Shown: one piece after another, positions 7,996 through 16,777 of the stretch | How positions within the stretch are numbered: the stretch's first letter is position 1 | Layout: each line of letters begins with the position of its first letter | Origin: Halegenticoccus tardaugens | Lineage (GTDB): Archaea; Halobacteriota; Halobacteria; Halobacteriales; Haloferacaceae | Assembly: GCF_004116405.1 (NCBI RefSeq) | Contig: NZ_SDIC01000011.1 | Coordinates: 1 to 64,000, forward strand | Length of the DNA stretch: 64,000 nt | Reading direction: 5' to 3' | The notes under the pieces: model-generated | Database searches by the model: none | Told to the model about the DNA's origin: nothing | The model's input: the letters and a program-made list of their open reading frames with translations, nothing else | Made by a program: the position numbers and the translations under genes

Positions 7996-9081
7996 ATGCA
8001 ACCACGGGACCTCTCAGCGCACACCCCGTACGTCCCCGGTCGCGGCTCCGAGGAGGTCGCCCGAGAACTCGGGATGGACCCCGACGACCTGACGAAGCTC
8101 TCGTCGAACGAGAACCCGTTCGGCCCGAGTCCGAAGGCCGTCGACGCGGTCCGCGAGGCGGCGGCGGACGTCGACGTCTACCCGACGACCTCCCACACCG
8201 ACCTGACGGAGACGCTGGCCGCGAAGTGGGACCTCGCGCCGGCGCAGATCTGGGTGAGTCCGGGGGCCGACGGATCGATCGACTACCTCTCGCGGGCGAT
8301 GCTCGACCCCGGCGACAGCGTGCTCGTTCCGACCCCGGGCTTTTCGTACTACGGGATGAGCGCGCGCTACCACCACGGGTCGGTCGCGACCTACGAACTC
8401 TCGAAGGCGGACGACTTCGCGCAGACGCCGGAGGCGGTGCTCGACGCGTACGACGGCGAGCGGATCGTCTACCTCACGACGCCGCACAACCCGACCGGGG
8501 CGGAGTTCTCCACGGAGGGGGTCGTCGAACTCGCCGAGTCGGTCGACGAGGACGCGCTCGTCGTCGTCGACGAGGCGTACGGCGAGTACGCCGACGCGCG
8601 GAGCGCGATCGACCTGCTCGGTGAGCGCGACGACGTCGCCGTGCTCCGGACGTTCTCGAAGGCGTACGGCCTCGCCGGCCTCCGGATCGGGTGGGCCGCC
8701 GTCCCCGACGAGTGGGCCGACGCTTACGCCCGCGTGAACACGCCCTTCGCGGCCAACGAGGTGGCCTGTCGGGCGGCGCTCGCCGCGCTCGACGACGAGG
8801 CGCACGTCGAGCGGACCGTCGAGACCGCCCGGTGGGCGCGCGGGTACGCGTCCGACCACCTCGACGCGCGCACGTGGGAGAGCGCGGGCAACTTCGTGCT
8901 GGCGGACGTGGGCGACGCGAGCGCCGTCGCCGAGGCGAGCCAGCGCGAGGGCGTCATCGTCCGCGACTGCACCAGCTTCGGCCTCCCCTCGTGCGTGCGG
9001 ATCTCCTGCGGGACGGAAGACCAGACCAGACGCGCCGTCGAGACGCTGAACGGCGTCCTCTCCGAGGTGGCGAAGGCGTGA
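7996..9081 (+). CDS. hisC: histidinol-phosphate aminotransferase
   Basis: A 361-residue class II (fold type I) PLP aminotransferase. The PLP lysine is K222 in RTFSKAYGLAGLRIG, the motif LTTPHNPTG lies at about 160-168, VVVDEAYGEYAD at about 189-200 and the phosphate-binding SPGADGSIDYL at about 88-98; KLSSNENPFGPSPKA near residue 34 is typical of HisC. It converts imidazole acetol phosphate and glutamate to histidinol phosphate. A TATA-like cccttaaga is about 28 nt upstream of the ATG. The stop overlaps the GTG of the next gene, so it is first in an operon with an AK6-like NTPase and a CDP-alcohol transferase. Confidence 0.92.
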   Translation: MQPRDLSAHTPYVPGRGSEEVARELGMDPDDLTKLSSNENPFGPSPKAVDAVREAAADVDVYPTTSHTDLTETLAAKWDLAPAQIWVSPGADGSIDYLSRAMLDPGDSVLVPTPGFSYYGMSARYHHGSVATYELSKADDFAQTPEAVLDAYDGERIVYLTTPHNPTGAEFSTEGVVELAESVDEDALVVVDEAYGEYADARSAIDLLGERDDVAVLRTFSKAYGLAGLRIGWAAVPDEWADAYARVNTPFAANEVACRAALAALDDEAHVERTVETARWARGYASDHLDARTWESAGNFVLADVGDASAVAEASQREGVIVRDCTSFGLPSCVRISCGTEDQTRRAVETLNGVLSEVAKA

Positions 9082-9581
9082 GAGTCGTCGTCACCGGGAC
9101 GCCCGGGACCGGCAAGACGACCGCCGTCGACGCAGTCGACGCGGATCTCCCCGTCGTCCACCTCAACGACGCCGTCCGCGAGCGCGGGCTCTGGACCGAA
9201 CGCGACGAGGGCCGCGACTCGCTCGTCGTCGACCTCGACGCCGTCGACGAGTGGCTGGGCGACCGCGAGGGAATCGTCGAGTCGCACGTCGCACACCTCC
9301 TCGACGCCGACAGGGTCGTCGTCCTCCGCTGCCGGCCGGACGTGCTGGAAGCGCGGCTCGAAGAGCGCGGGGAACCCGAGACGAAGGCGGCGGAGAACGC
9401 CGAGAGCGAGGCGCTCGACGTGATCCTCTCGGAGGCCGTCCGGCGCCACGGCGAGTCGCGGGTGTACGAGATCGACACGACGGACCGGACGCCGGCGGCG
9501 GTCGCCGCGGAGATACGGGCCGTCGTCGACGGCGACCGCGGACCCAGCGCGGGAACCGTGGACTTCGTCGACTACCTCTGA
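9078..9581 (+). CDS. adenylate kinase 6-type NTPase (Fap7-like)
   Basis: A 167-residue P-loop protein starting at GTG, which overlaps the hisC stop by 4 nt. The P-loop is VTGTPGTGKTTAVDAV (K13). HLNDAVRERGLWTERD and VVDLDAVDEWL follow, as in the archaeal/eukaryotic Fap7/AK6 family, and the lid-like CRPDVLEARLEERGEPETKA-ENAESEALD lies in the second half. Fap7/AK6 is an adenylate kinase/ATPase that assists maturation of the small ribosomal subunit through uS11. Its co-transcription with hisC is not explained by any known functional link. Confidence 0.85.
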   Translation: MRVVVTGTPGTGKTTAVDAVDADLPVVHLNDAVRERGLWTERDEGRDSLVVDLDAVDEWLGDREGIVESHVAHLLDADRVVVLRCRPDVLEARLEERGEPETKAAENAESEALDVILSEAVRRHGESRVYEIDTTDRTPAAVAAEIRAVVDGDRGPSAGTVDFVDYL

Positions 9582-9584
9582 GAG

Positions 9585-10190
9585 ATGACGCTCGACCAAC
9601 TCCGCCCCGTCGCGGACCGCGCGCTCGGCCCGTTCGTGTCCGTCGCCGACACGGCCGGGCTGACCCCGAACGGCGTGAGCGTCATCGCCTTCGGCTTCGC
9701 CGCCGCCGCGGGCGTCGCGTTCGCCCTCGCGACGCCCCTGTGGTACGCGGTCGGCGCGGGCTTCGTCTTCGTCAACGGCTGGCTCGACCTCCTCGACGGC
9801 GCGCTCGCCCGCGAGCAGGGCGTCGCGTCGAAGGGCGGCGACCTGCTCGATCACGTGCTCGACCGCTACGCGGACGTCGTCATCCTCGCCGGACTCGCCG
9901 CGGGCGTCGGCCGGTACGCGCTCGGCTTCGCGGCGGTCACCGGCGTGCTCATGACCTCCTACCTCGGCACGCAGATTCAGGCGGTCGGCCTCGGCCGGGA
10001 GTACGGCGGGCTGCTCGGACGGGCGGACAGGCTGGCGCTCGTCGGCGTCGTCGGCGTGGTCGCGGCCGCCGTCCCGGAGCCGATCGTCGGCGGGGTGACC
10101 GTCGTCGGGCTGTTGCTCGCGCTGTTCGCGGTGGTCGGTCACGTCACCGCGCTCCAGCGCTTCTGGGGCGCGTGGTCGGACCTGCGCTGA
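9585..10190 (+). CDS. CDP-alcohol phosphatidyltransferase (archaetidylinositol-phosphate synthase type)
   Basis: A 201-residue integral membrane enzyme. The catalytic CDP-alcohol phosphotransferase motif is DLLDGALAREQGVASKGG-DLLDHVLD (about 65-92), with the D-x2-DG-x2-AR-x8-G-x3-D-x3-D spacing. About six hydrophobic segments surround it. In archaea such enzymes attach a polar head group (for example inositol phosphate) to CDP-archaeol. The gene starts 3 nt after the AK6-like gene, and so is the third in the hisC operon. Which head group is used cannot be read. Confidence 0.87.
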   Translation: MTLDQLRPVADRALGPFVSVADTAGLTPNGVSVIAFGFAAAAGVAFALATPLWYAVGAGFVFVNGWLDLLDGALAREQGVASKGGDLLDHVLDRYADVVILAGLAAGVGRYALGFAAVTGVLMTSYLGTQIQAVGLGREYGGLLGRADRLALVGVVGVVAAAVPEPIVGGVTVVGLLLALFAVVGHVTALQRFWGAWSDLR

Positions 10191-10302
10191 TCCGCGCCGG
10201 CGAGCGTCGGTCCGCGACGGCAGCCGAGCGGCGTCGTTCGCCGGAATCGGCCGACGGGGTCGCGGCGTGCGTTTTATAGCGAGGGGTACTCTATGGGGAC
10301 TC

Positions 10303-10830
10303 ATGCCCCAGTGCGAGATGTGTGGCGCCGAGAAGCCGTCACTCACCACCACGAAAGTCGAAGGCGCCGAGCTGGAGCTGTGCGGCAACTGCAAGGGGTT
10401 CGGCACCGAAGTCCGCACCGAGTCCTCGGGATCGGCCGCCTCGACGAAGTACTCGACGTCCTCGTCCTCGTCTTCCTCTTCGTCCTCGTCGCGCTCGTCC
10501 GGTGGCCCGTCGGGTGGCTCGTCACGTCGTCGCCGAGACATGTTCGACGACATGGAGGAGGTCGCCGCCGACTACGACGCCCGCATCCGCAACGCGCGCG
10601 AGTCGAAGGGATTGAGCCAGGAGGACCTCGCCAAACAGCTCAACGAGAAGGCGAGCCTCATCCGAAAGCTCGAACGCGGCGACATCCTTCCGAGCGACGA
10701 CGTGCAGCGGAAGCTCGAACGGAAGCTCGACATCTCGCTAACCGAAGGCGGGGACGCCGACGAGGCCGAGTGGTCCGGCGGCGGCTCGACCACGACCACC
10801 CTCGGCGACGTGGTCAAGCGGAAAGACTGA
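10303..10830 (+). CDS. multiprotein bridging factor 1 (MBF1) family transcription factor
   Basis: A 175-residue archaeal MBF1. An N-terminal zinc ribbon uses C4, C7, C27 and C30. It is followed by a Ser-rich linker (about 44-77) that contains an 11-residue serine run, and by an XRE-type helix-turn-helix (about 92-150; RESKGLSQEDLAKQLNEKAS and LIRKLERGDILPSDD). MBF1 proteins bridge TBP and regulators in eukaryotes; in archaea they act as general transcription-linked factors. gttttatag at 10271-10279 is a good TATA box 28 nt before the ATG, giving a leaderless mRNA. Confidence 0.9.
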   Translation: MPQCEMCGAEKPSLTTTKVEGAELELCGNCKGFGTEVRTESSGSAASTKYSTSSSSSSSSSSSRSSGGPSGGSSRRRRDMFDDMEEVAADYDARIRNARESKGLSQEDLAKQLNEKASLIRKLERGDILPSDDVQRKLERKLDISLTEGGDADEAEWSGGGSTTTTLGDVVKRKD

Positions 10831-10846
10831 GCCCCCCACTTCTTCC

Positions 10847-11038
10847 TCACCGCCCGTACCCGTGCCCGGCCGCCAGCGCGACGGCGTTCAGCGCGAGCAG
10901 ACCCAGGAACACCGACAGCCAGCCGCGAGGGAGGCCGACGGCAACGAGCGCGAGCAGCGCCAGCGGGAGAATCACCGCCAGCCAGAACGCGACGAACTGG
11001 ACGGATCGGGCGACGGAACTGTCGTTGTGCGCTCCCAT
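10847..11038 (-). CDS. small two-helix membrane protein
   Basis: A 63-residue protein with two clear hydrophobic helices, about 14-36 ([20 protein letters not shown]) and 38-58 ([20 protein letters not shown]), joined by a short turn with Pro-Arg-Gly. No catalytic motif is visible. It lies convergent to the MBF1 gene and divergent from tpiA. It is typical of conserved haloarchaeal small membrane proteins without known role. Confidence 0.7.
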   Translation of the reverse strand: MGAHNDSSVARSVQFVAFWLAVILPLALLALVAVGLPRGWLSVFLGLLALNAVALAAGHGYGR

Positions 11039-11181
11039 GTTTCGTACCGCGCGGTACGGCGGTCGGGTACGTAGCTAAGCGGTCCCTAGCCGGCGGAAAC
11101 GATCCACTTCGATGGTCATCCGTCGGCGACGGGCGCGCCCGAATGCTCAAGCTATTTGGCACCTCGCCTCCGTGTTCCGGT

Positions 11182-11826
11182 ATGTTCATCCTGGTAAACC
11201 TCAAGGCGTACCCCTGTGATCCCGTCGAGGTCGCGACCGCCGCGCGCGACGTGAGCGACGACGCCGGCGTTCGGATCGCGGTCGCGCCGCAGGCCGCACA
11301 CCTCGACCGGGTCGACGAAACCGGGGTCGAAACGTGGGCGCAGCACGTCTCGCCGAACGACTACGGCAGCCACACCGGGAGCACGCTCGCCGAGGCCGTC
11401 GCCGAAGCCGGCGCGGAGGGGACGCTCGTCAACCACTCCGAAAAGCGCCTGAAACTCGCCGACATCGACGCCGCCGTCGAGGCGGCGACGCGATCGGGGC
11501 TCGAAACGGTCGTCTGCGCGAACAACCCCGCACAGGTCGGCGCCGCCGCGGCGCTGTCGCCGGACGCGGTCGCGGTCGAACCCCCGGCGCTGATCGGCGG
11601 CGACGTCTCCGTGAGCACCGCCGATCCCGAGATCGTCGAGGACGCCGTCGACGCCGCCGCCGCGGTCGACGACGACGTGGCGGTGTTCTGCGGTGCGGGC
11701 GTCTCGACCGGCGACGACGTCGTCGCCGCCGCGGAACTCGGCGCGGAAGGCATCCTGCTGGCGAGCGGCGTCGCCAAGGCGGACGACCCCCGCGCCGCGC
11801 TCGAAGATCTCGTAGAGAAGTTGTAA
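11182..11826 (+). CDS. tpiA: triosephosphate isomerase
   Basis: A 214-residue archaeal-length TIM (about 35 residues shorter than bacterial ones). Catalytic residues are visible: N6 and K8 in VNLKAY, H85 in LVNHSEKR and E133 in [10 protein letters not shown]. Phosphate-binding loop residues lie in [10 protein letters not shown] and [12 protein letters not shown] near the C-terminus. It interconverts dihydroxyacetone phosphate and glyceraldehyde 3-phosphate. aagctatttgg at about 11150-11160 is a TATA-like element 27 nt upstream of the ATG. Confidence 0.94.
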   Translation: MFILVNLKAYPCDPVEVATAARDVSDDAGVRIAVAPQAAHLDRVDETGVETWAQHVSPNDYGSHTGSTLAEAVAEAGAEGTLVNHSEKRLKLADIDAAVEAATRSGLETVVCANNPAQVGAAAALSPDAVAVEPPALIGGDVSVSTADPEIVEDAVDAAAAVDDDVAVFCGAGVSTGDDVVAAAELGAEGILLASGVAKADDPRAALEDLVEKL

Positions 11827-11917
11827 CCCGCCCGAAACGGTCGGTAACGAACAGTTTTGCCGACCGTTTCGGCCCGTCGGTCGCCGTTACTCCCGCGTTT
11901 CGTCTCCGTCGACGATC

Positions 11918-13723
11918 TTACGGTCCGCGGTCGGGCCACGGATGCGGGTCGTCGGCGTCCGCGTCGGAATCGACATCGGCGTCGGCTCCGACGCTCGCGT
12001 CCGCGCACTCGCCGTCCTCGGCCGTGTCGCCGTCCGCCGCTCCGTCGAGAAACGTCGCCTCGACCGCGGCGATGGTCTCCTCGAACTCGTCGTCGTCGAG
12101 CCTGTCGGCGTACTCCTCGCGGACGAGCTCCGGGAGGGCGTACGCGTACCGGCCGCGGCCGGCGTGTCGGACGAGCCCCGCGCGCCTGAGGGGCCGGTTT
12201 CGGCTGTACGCCAGCCGCTGGTCCCCCGACCCGCCGGCGGCGACGTGGGCGTCCACCGGTTCTCCGACGCGATGGTCGCGGTAGTACCGGAGCATCCCGC
12301 GGGAGATCGGGTCGAGGTTCGCGACGGTCGCCCCGAGCCTGACGACGACCCCGCGTTGCGTCGCGGCGGCGTCGTTCGGTTCGAACGCGGGTTCGTCGTC
12401 GGCCGACTCGATCGCGGATTCGGCGTCGGATTCGGCCGTACGCCCGTCGTCGTCGCCGAAGCCGGGGTACGGCGGAGCCACGAGTTCGACGTCGTCGGGG
12501 TCGTCCTCGTCGTCACCGTTCATCGGCGTTTCGGCGTCGACACCCGTCGGCGTTTCGACGTCGCCGACCGAGTCGGTCGTTTCGCCCTCGTCGCCACGCT
12601 CGTACTCGTGGAGGTCGGTCTGGTGCTCCGGCCGGTCGAGGTTGCGCCCGTTGCCGCCGCGGTACGGCGCTTCCGCCTTCTGGAGCATCGCCTGCGCGAA
12701 CTGGTCGGCCATCCGGCTCATGTCGCGGGCCTCCTCCAGTTCCGCCTCCAGCTGATCGATCCGCTTTCGCTTTCTGTCGAGTTCCTGTCTCAGGTCCGCG
12801 AGTTCGCTCTCGCGGCGCGCCCGCTCGTCCGAGATCTCGCGGATCTCGGAGACGAGGTCGTCGCTGACGGACTTGAGTTCGGGGCGCTCGAAGTCGTCGA
12901 GACCGGGCGTCGCCCCCGCGTCGAACGTCTCCTTGCGGTGGAACTGCACCCGGCGAACGGATTCGCTCCAGTCCGTCACCAGGAAGGCCTCGCCGTTGCC
13001 CATGTCCTCGATGGCGTCGGCGTACTCGCGTCCGAGGATGCGGCCGACGACCTTCGTGTCGTTACCCCACGTGAGCCGGTGCCAGACGAGCCAGTCGCAC
13101 TGGGTGATGAAGTCCTTCTTCACGTCCGCCGGGCGCTGGCTGATGCCGACGACGCCGAGGCCGTGTTTGCGCCCCCGCTTTCCGATCTTGATGAGCATCT
13201 TCCCCGCCTCGTCCATCCCGCCCTTCTCCGGGATGTACTCGTGGCACTCCTCTACGAGCATGAGGAAGGGCTTCTTGAGCTTCTTCTCCTTCGCGAAGAG
13301 CTGTTTGGAGACTTCGAGCAGGAGTTCCTGCGCGTCGCTTTCGTCGAGGTAGCCGGACACGTCGAGGATGATCGGCACGTTCTGCTCCAGCGCGAGCGAC
13401 GCGATCTTCTCCGCGTGCTCGGGGCTGACCTGGATGTCGCACTCGTCGTCCGCGCCGACGTGGAGGATCTCGTACGACTCCTTCAGGCCGTAGTACTCGC
13501 CGTCGGTGTCGACGATGAGGACCGGAAACTGCGAGTCGAGCAGCTTCTCGATGACGACGCTCGCCGTGTTCGACTTTCCCGACCCGCTCTTTCCCGTGAT
13601 GAACCCGCGTCCGGTGAGGATCTCGACGACGGGGAGCGCGACCGACGAGCCGGGCTCGGCGCCGTCGGTGCTCCCGGGACCGGCGCTCACCTCCGCGACC
13701 GTGATTGTCTCCGTGTCCGTCAT
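11918..13723 (-). CDS. HerA-like P-loop ATPase with C-terminal winged-helix-like region
   Basis: A 601-residue protein. The HerA/FtsK-type ATPase core occupies about residues 25-275, with Walker A ITGKSGSGKSNT (about 42-53), Walker B FLMLVEECHEY (E158-E159), the sensor-like GKRGRKHGLGVVGISQRPAD (about 180-200) and VFHRL/TWGND region. A coiled coil rich in Glu/Arg follows at about 295-345, then an acidic, disordered spacer, and a C-terminal block at about 470-575 (LDPISRGMLRYYRDH through YALPELVREEYADRL) that looks like a winged helix. Archaeal HerA pairs with the nuclease NurA in end resection, but no nurA is adjacent, so this may be one of the HerA-like paralogues with another DNA role. Confidence 0.85.
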   Translation of the reverse strand: MTDTETITVAEVSAGPGSTDGAEPGSSVALPVVEILTGRGFITGKSGSGKSNTASVVIEKLLDSQFPVLIVDTDGEYYGLKESYEILHVGADDECDIQVSPEHAEKIASLALEQNVPIILDVSGYLDESDAQELLLEVSKQLFAKEKKLKKPFLMLVEECHEYIPEKGGMDEAGKMLIKIGKRGRKHGLGVVGISQRPADVKKDFITQCDWLVWHRLTWGNDTKVVGRILGREYADAIEDMGNGEAFLVTDWSESVRRVQFHRKETFDAGATPGLDDFERPELKSVSDDLVSEIREISDERARRESELADLRQELDRKRKRIDQLEAELEEARDMSRMADQFAQAMLQKAEAPYRGGNGRNLDRPEHQTDLHEYERGDEGETTDSVGDVETPTGVDAETPMNGDDEDDPDDVELVAPPYPGFGDDDGRTAESDAESAIESADDEPAFEPNDAAATQRGVVVRLGATVANLDPISRGMLRYYRDHRVGEPVDAHVAAGGSGDQRLAYSRNRPLRRAGLVRHAGRGRYAYALPELVREEYADRLDDDEFEETIAAVEATFLDGAADGDTAEDGECADASVGADADVDSDADADDPHPWPDRGP

Positions 13724-13810
13724 GCGCTCCGTGGCGGTTCCTCTCGCCCGGGCGGTATAACTTCTCGGGGCTTCGATCGATCGCCGCGGGATCGGTCGAA
13801 CCGGCGGCGG

Positions 13811-15103
13811 TCACCCGAACTCGCCGAGCGACGCCTGGCCGTCGCGGTGCCGGTCGCGGTCGGTCGGGATCACCTCTTCGCCGTCCGTTCCCTCGCCGAT
13901 CGTCTCGTCTTCGTCCCCCGCCGATTCGTCCCCCCACCCGTCGAGGCGAGATTGATCGGCCGCGTCGAAGCTCAGCTTCGAGACGCGGACGCCGAGTTTT
14001 CTCACCGTCTCGTCGTCGAACTCCGAGAGCAGATCGAGGGCGACGCGTTCGACCAGCTCGGGGTCGTCAACCGGCCCCGACAGCGACCGGGCGCGGGTGT
14101 GCACGTCGAACGGCGGGGTGACGACCTTGACGCCGATCGTCCGGTACAGCGCGTCTCGGGTCCGCGCGCGTTCGGCAACGTCCGCGGCGAGCGCGCGCAC
14201 CTTCTCGCGCTTTCTCTCCGCGTCGGCGGTAGCCTCCGTGAAGGCCGACTCCCTCGAGAGGCTCTTCGGTCGGCCGGTCGGCGTCACCTCGCGGTCGTCC
14301 GCGCCGCGGGCGCGGTCGTACAGCTCCCTCCCGCGCTCGCCGAACCGCGAGCGGAGTTCCGCCGGGTCAGCCGACGCGAGGTCGCCGGCCGTCTCGATCC
14401 CCATTTCGCGGAGTTCTCGGGCGGTGACGGGACCGACGCCGTGGACGTCCGCCACGTCGATCGGCGCGAGAAAGTCGCGCACCTCCGACGGTCGGACGAC
14501 GACGAGTCCCTCGGGCTTGTCGTAATCGCTCGCGACCTTCGCGGTGCTCATGTCGGGCGCGACGCCGATGCTCGCCGGCACGCCGACCTCGCGGGCGATG
14601 CGATCTCGGACGTGCCGGGCGTACCCCTCCGCGAGCGTCCGATCAGCCCCTTCGACCGTCTCCCACGACGTGCGGTCCGTCACGTCGAGGTACGCCTCGT
14701 CGACGCTGACCTCGCGGACCACGTCGGCGCACTCGTGGAGGATCTCCTTGATCTGCGCGCTCACCTCCTTGTAGAAGTCCATGTCGACGGGGCGGTAGTG
14801 GCCGGCGTCGGCGGGATCGAGGCTATCGTCCTCGCGCGCGTCCTCGATTCGGGGGAGCGCCTCCAGCGCGCGCGAGATGGCCTGCGCGCTCTCGACGCCG
14901 TACTCGCGGGCCTCGTAGCTCGCGGTCGCGACCGCGCCGTGTCCCTCGCCGGGTTCGTACCCCATCCCGACCACGACGGGCTCGCCCTCCAGCGCGGGCT
15001 CTCTGAGGCGTTCGCAGGAGGCGTAGAAACAGTCCATGTCGACGTGGAGGACGATTCGCTCCTCGGCGTTCGAGCGCGCGCCGGGCAGCGTCCTCCCGTC
15101 CAT
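13811..15103 (-). CDS. dinB: DNA polymerase IV (Y-family)
   Basis: A 430-residue translesion polymerase. The palm motif HVDMDCFYASCE (about 19-30) and the catalytic VSVDEAYLDVT (about 134-144) are intact. ASIGVAPDMSTAKVASDYDKP follows, then a helix-hairpin-helix thumb (ADVHGVGPVTARELREMGI). The C-terminus ends QASLGEFG, a PCNA-interacting-like motif. It is shorter than or equal to usual archaeal Dbh/Dpo4 plus an acidic tail. cttaag at about 15128-15138 lies 29 nt upstream of the ATG. Its neighbour is a HerA-like ATPase in the same orientation, with an 87-nt gap. Confidence 0.93.
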   Translation of the reverse strand: MDGRTLPGARSNAEERIVLHVDMDCFYASCERLREPALEGEPVVVGMGYEPGEGHGAVATASYEAREYGVESAQAISRALEALPRIEDAREDDSLDPADAGHYRPVDMDFYKEVSAQIKEILHECADVVREVSVDEAYLDVTDRTSWETVEGADRTLAEGYARHVRDRIAREVGVPASIGVAPDMSTAKVASDYDKPEGLVVVRPSEVRDFLAPIDVADVHGVGPVTARELREMGIETAGDLASADPAELRSRFGERGRELYDRARGADDREVTPTGRPKSLSRESAFTEATADAERKREKVRALAADVAERARTRDALYRTIGVKVVTPPFDVHTRARSLSGPVDDPELVERVALDLLSEFDDETVRKLGVRVSKLSFDAADQSRLDGWGDESAGDEDETIGEGTDGEEVIPTDRDRHRDGQASLGEFG

Positions 15104-15268
15104 CGACGAAGGGTAGGGGACGGCGACAACTTAAGCTTCCCAAAGCGCGGCGAAAGTGAAGCGAGAGCGGATCGGGCGTCGATTCGGGATCGCGGGGCAC
15201 CGCGACGCTCCGGCACCGGTATCGGGTTCGGCGCTATCGCGGCGGTCGAGGGCGCGACGGACGGGCGG

Positions 15269-15697
15269 TTACTTCAGCCGTTCTTGCAGGAACGAGGGGT
15301 GTGCGGCGGTCACGCCGTCGACGGAGAGGATCTGTTCGCTGATCACGTCGCCGAGGGAGTCGCCGTCGGACGCGCGCACCTCCGCCATGAGCATGTGGTC
15401 CCCGGACGAGGTGTACAGCGACTCGATCGCGTCGAGCGACTTCAGCGCGCGAGTGGCCTCGACGTACCGCTCGCTCTCGACGTCGATCCCGACGAGCGCG
15501 ATCGACTGGCTCGAAAGCTTCTTCGGGTCGATATCGGCCGAGTAGCCGACGATGACGCCGTCGTCTTCGAGCTTTTTGATGTACTTCCGCACCGTCGGCT
15601 TCGACACCCCCGCCGTCTCCGCGATCTCCGCGTAGGAGGCCTGCGCGTCCTTTTCGAGCGCTGCGAGGACGCGGTCCTCCGTCGATGGCGCTCTCAT
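15269..15697 (-). CDS. Lrp/AsnC family transcriptional regulator
   Basis: A 142-residue Lrp/AsnC protein. An N-terminal winged helix (RVLAALEKDAQASYAEIAET and AGVSKPTVRKYIKKLEDDGV, residues 8-50) is followed by the RAM/AsnC ligand-binding ferredoxin-like domain (about 65-140). The family senses amino acids. It lies directly downstream of and in the same orientation as porB/porA, so it may be involved in regulating them or amino-acid metabolism. gatattttttatggg at about 15713-15727 is a strong TATA element giving an almost leaderless mRNA, so it has its own promoter. Confidence 0.88.
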   Translation of the reverse strand: MRAPSTEDRVLAALEKDAQASYAEIAETAGVSKPTVRKYIKKLEDDGVIVGYSADIDPKKLSSQSIALVGIDVESERYVEATRALKSLDAIESLYTSSGDHMLMAEVRASDGDSLGDVISEQILSVDGVTAAHPSFLQERLK

Positions 15698-15835
15698 GGC
15701 TGCTACTTTTGCTTCCCATAAAAAATATCTTGCGAACCGTAAAGGGTTGTCGGCGAGCGAGAAAAGGAGCGTCGTGATCGCTGACGGCGGCGCTCGGTCC
15801 CCTTACCGATGCCCGTCGAGCACGCCGCCTTCCCC

Positions 15836-16774
15836 TTACCGGTGTTTGTCGAGGAAGTTGTCGTACGACCGCTCCCACTCGTAGTCGCCGTCGAAGTAGC
15901 GCTCAGCGAGCGGCGTCTCGGGCATCTCGCCGATGGCTTGCTTTTCCTGCTGGTACGAGGGACGGTCCTCGTCGACGTAGTAGCGGCCGGTGAGCACCTT
16001 GCCCTCATGGAGGGCGTCCTCGGTTTCGGCCATCATCTCCGCCGCCTCCCGGCGGTCGTGGACGTCGAAGTCGTAGTCGTCGGACTCGTTGACGTCGATG
16101 TAGGGGACGTACTGCCGGGCGTCCTTGTTCCAGGTCGGACACTGCGTCAGGAAGTCGATGTGCGCGAAGCCGTCGTGCTCCATCGCCTCCTTCAGGATCT
16201 CCTTCGCCTGGTTCGGGTTGACGGCGGCCGTCCGCGCGATGTACGACGCCCCCGCGTTCAGCGACATCGAGAGCGGCCGGAGCGGCTCCTTCGCGCTGCC
16301 GTGGGGCTGCGTCTTGGACTTGTGACCCTTCGGGCTCGTGGGCGAGGTCTGGCCCTTGGTCAGGCCGAAGATCTCGTTGTCGAACACGATGTAGGTCATG
16401 TCGTGGTTCTCGCGGGCCGTGTGGATGAAGTGGTTGCCGCCGATGCCGTAGCCGTCGCCGTCGCCGCCGGCCGCGATCACTTCGAGGCCGGGGTTCGCGA
16501 GCTTCGCGGCCCGCGCGATGGGCAGCGATCGGCCGTGGATCGTGTGGAACCCGTAGCTCTCGAAGTAGCTATTCAGTTTGCCCGAACAGCCGATACCCGT
16601 GACGAGAAGCGTCTCGTCCGGGGTGCGGCCGACTTCGGGCATGGCCTGCTTCAGTGCTTTGAGGACGCCGAAGTCGCCGCAGCCGGGACACCACGTCGGC
16701 TGCGGTTCGAGTCCGGGCGTGAACTCGTCGCGGTCGATCTCGCGTTCTTCACCGATTGCGCTGAATGCACTCAT
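15836..16774 (-). CDS. porB: 2-oxoacid:ferredoxin oxidoreductase, beta subunit (pyruvate type likely)
   Basis: A 312-residue subunit that binds thiamine diphosphate and the single [4Fe-4S] cluster. TWCPGCGDFG gives C29 and C32, GIGCSGKLN gives C63, and the TPP/Mg motif is GGDGDGYGIGGNH (about 103-115). It oxidatively decarboxylates a 2-oxoacid with ferredoxin as acceptor. The start ATG is 4 nt after the porA stop, so the two subunits are co-translated. Length (312) and start fit the halobacterial pyruvate enzyme as I recall it; the 2-oxoglutarate paralogue korB is the alternative. Confidence 0.88.
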   Translation of the reverse strand: MSAFSAIGEEREIDRDEFTPGLEPQPTWCPGCGDFGVLKALKQAMPEVGRTPDETLLVTGIGCSGKLNSYFESYGFHTIHGRSLPIARAAKLANPGLEVIAAGGDGDGYGIGGNHFIHTARENHDMTYIVFDNEIFGLTKGQTSPTSPKGHKSKTQPHGSAKEPLRPLSMSLNAGASYIARTAAVNPNQAKEILKEAMEHDGFAHIDFLTQCPTWNKDARQYVPYIDVNESDDYDFDVHDRREAAEMMAETEDALHEGKVLTGRYYVDEDRPSYQQEKQAIGEMPETPLAERYFDGDYEWERSYDNFLDKHR

Positions 16775-16777
16775 TGG

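Noticed and set aside
11942..15721. Very long plus-strand open frame of about 1259 codons
   Set aside because: It is the antisense of HerA, dinB and the Lrp gene. It is rich in Arg, Val and Leu without any recognisable domain; long antisense frames are common in GC-rich haloarchaeal DNA.
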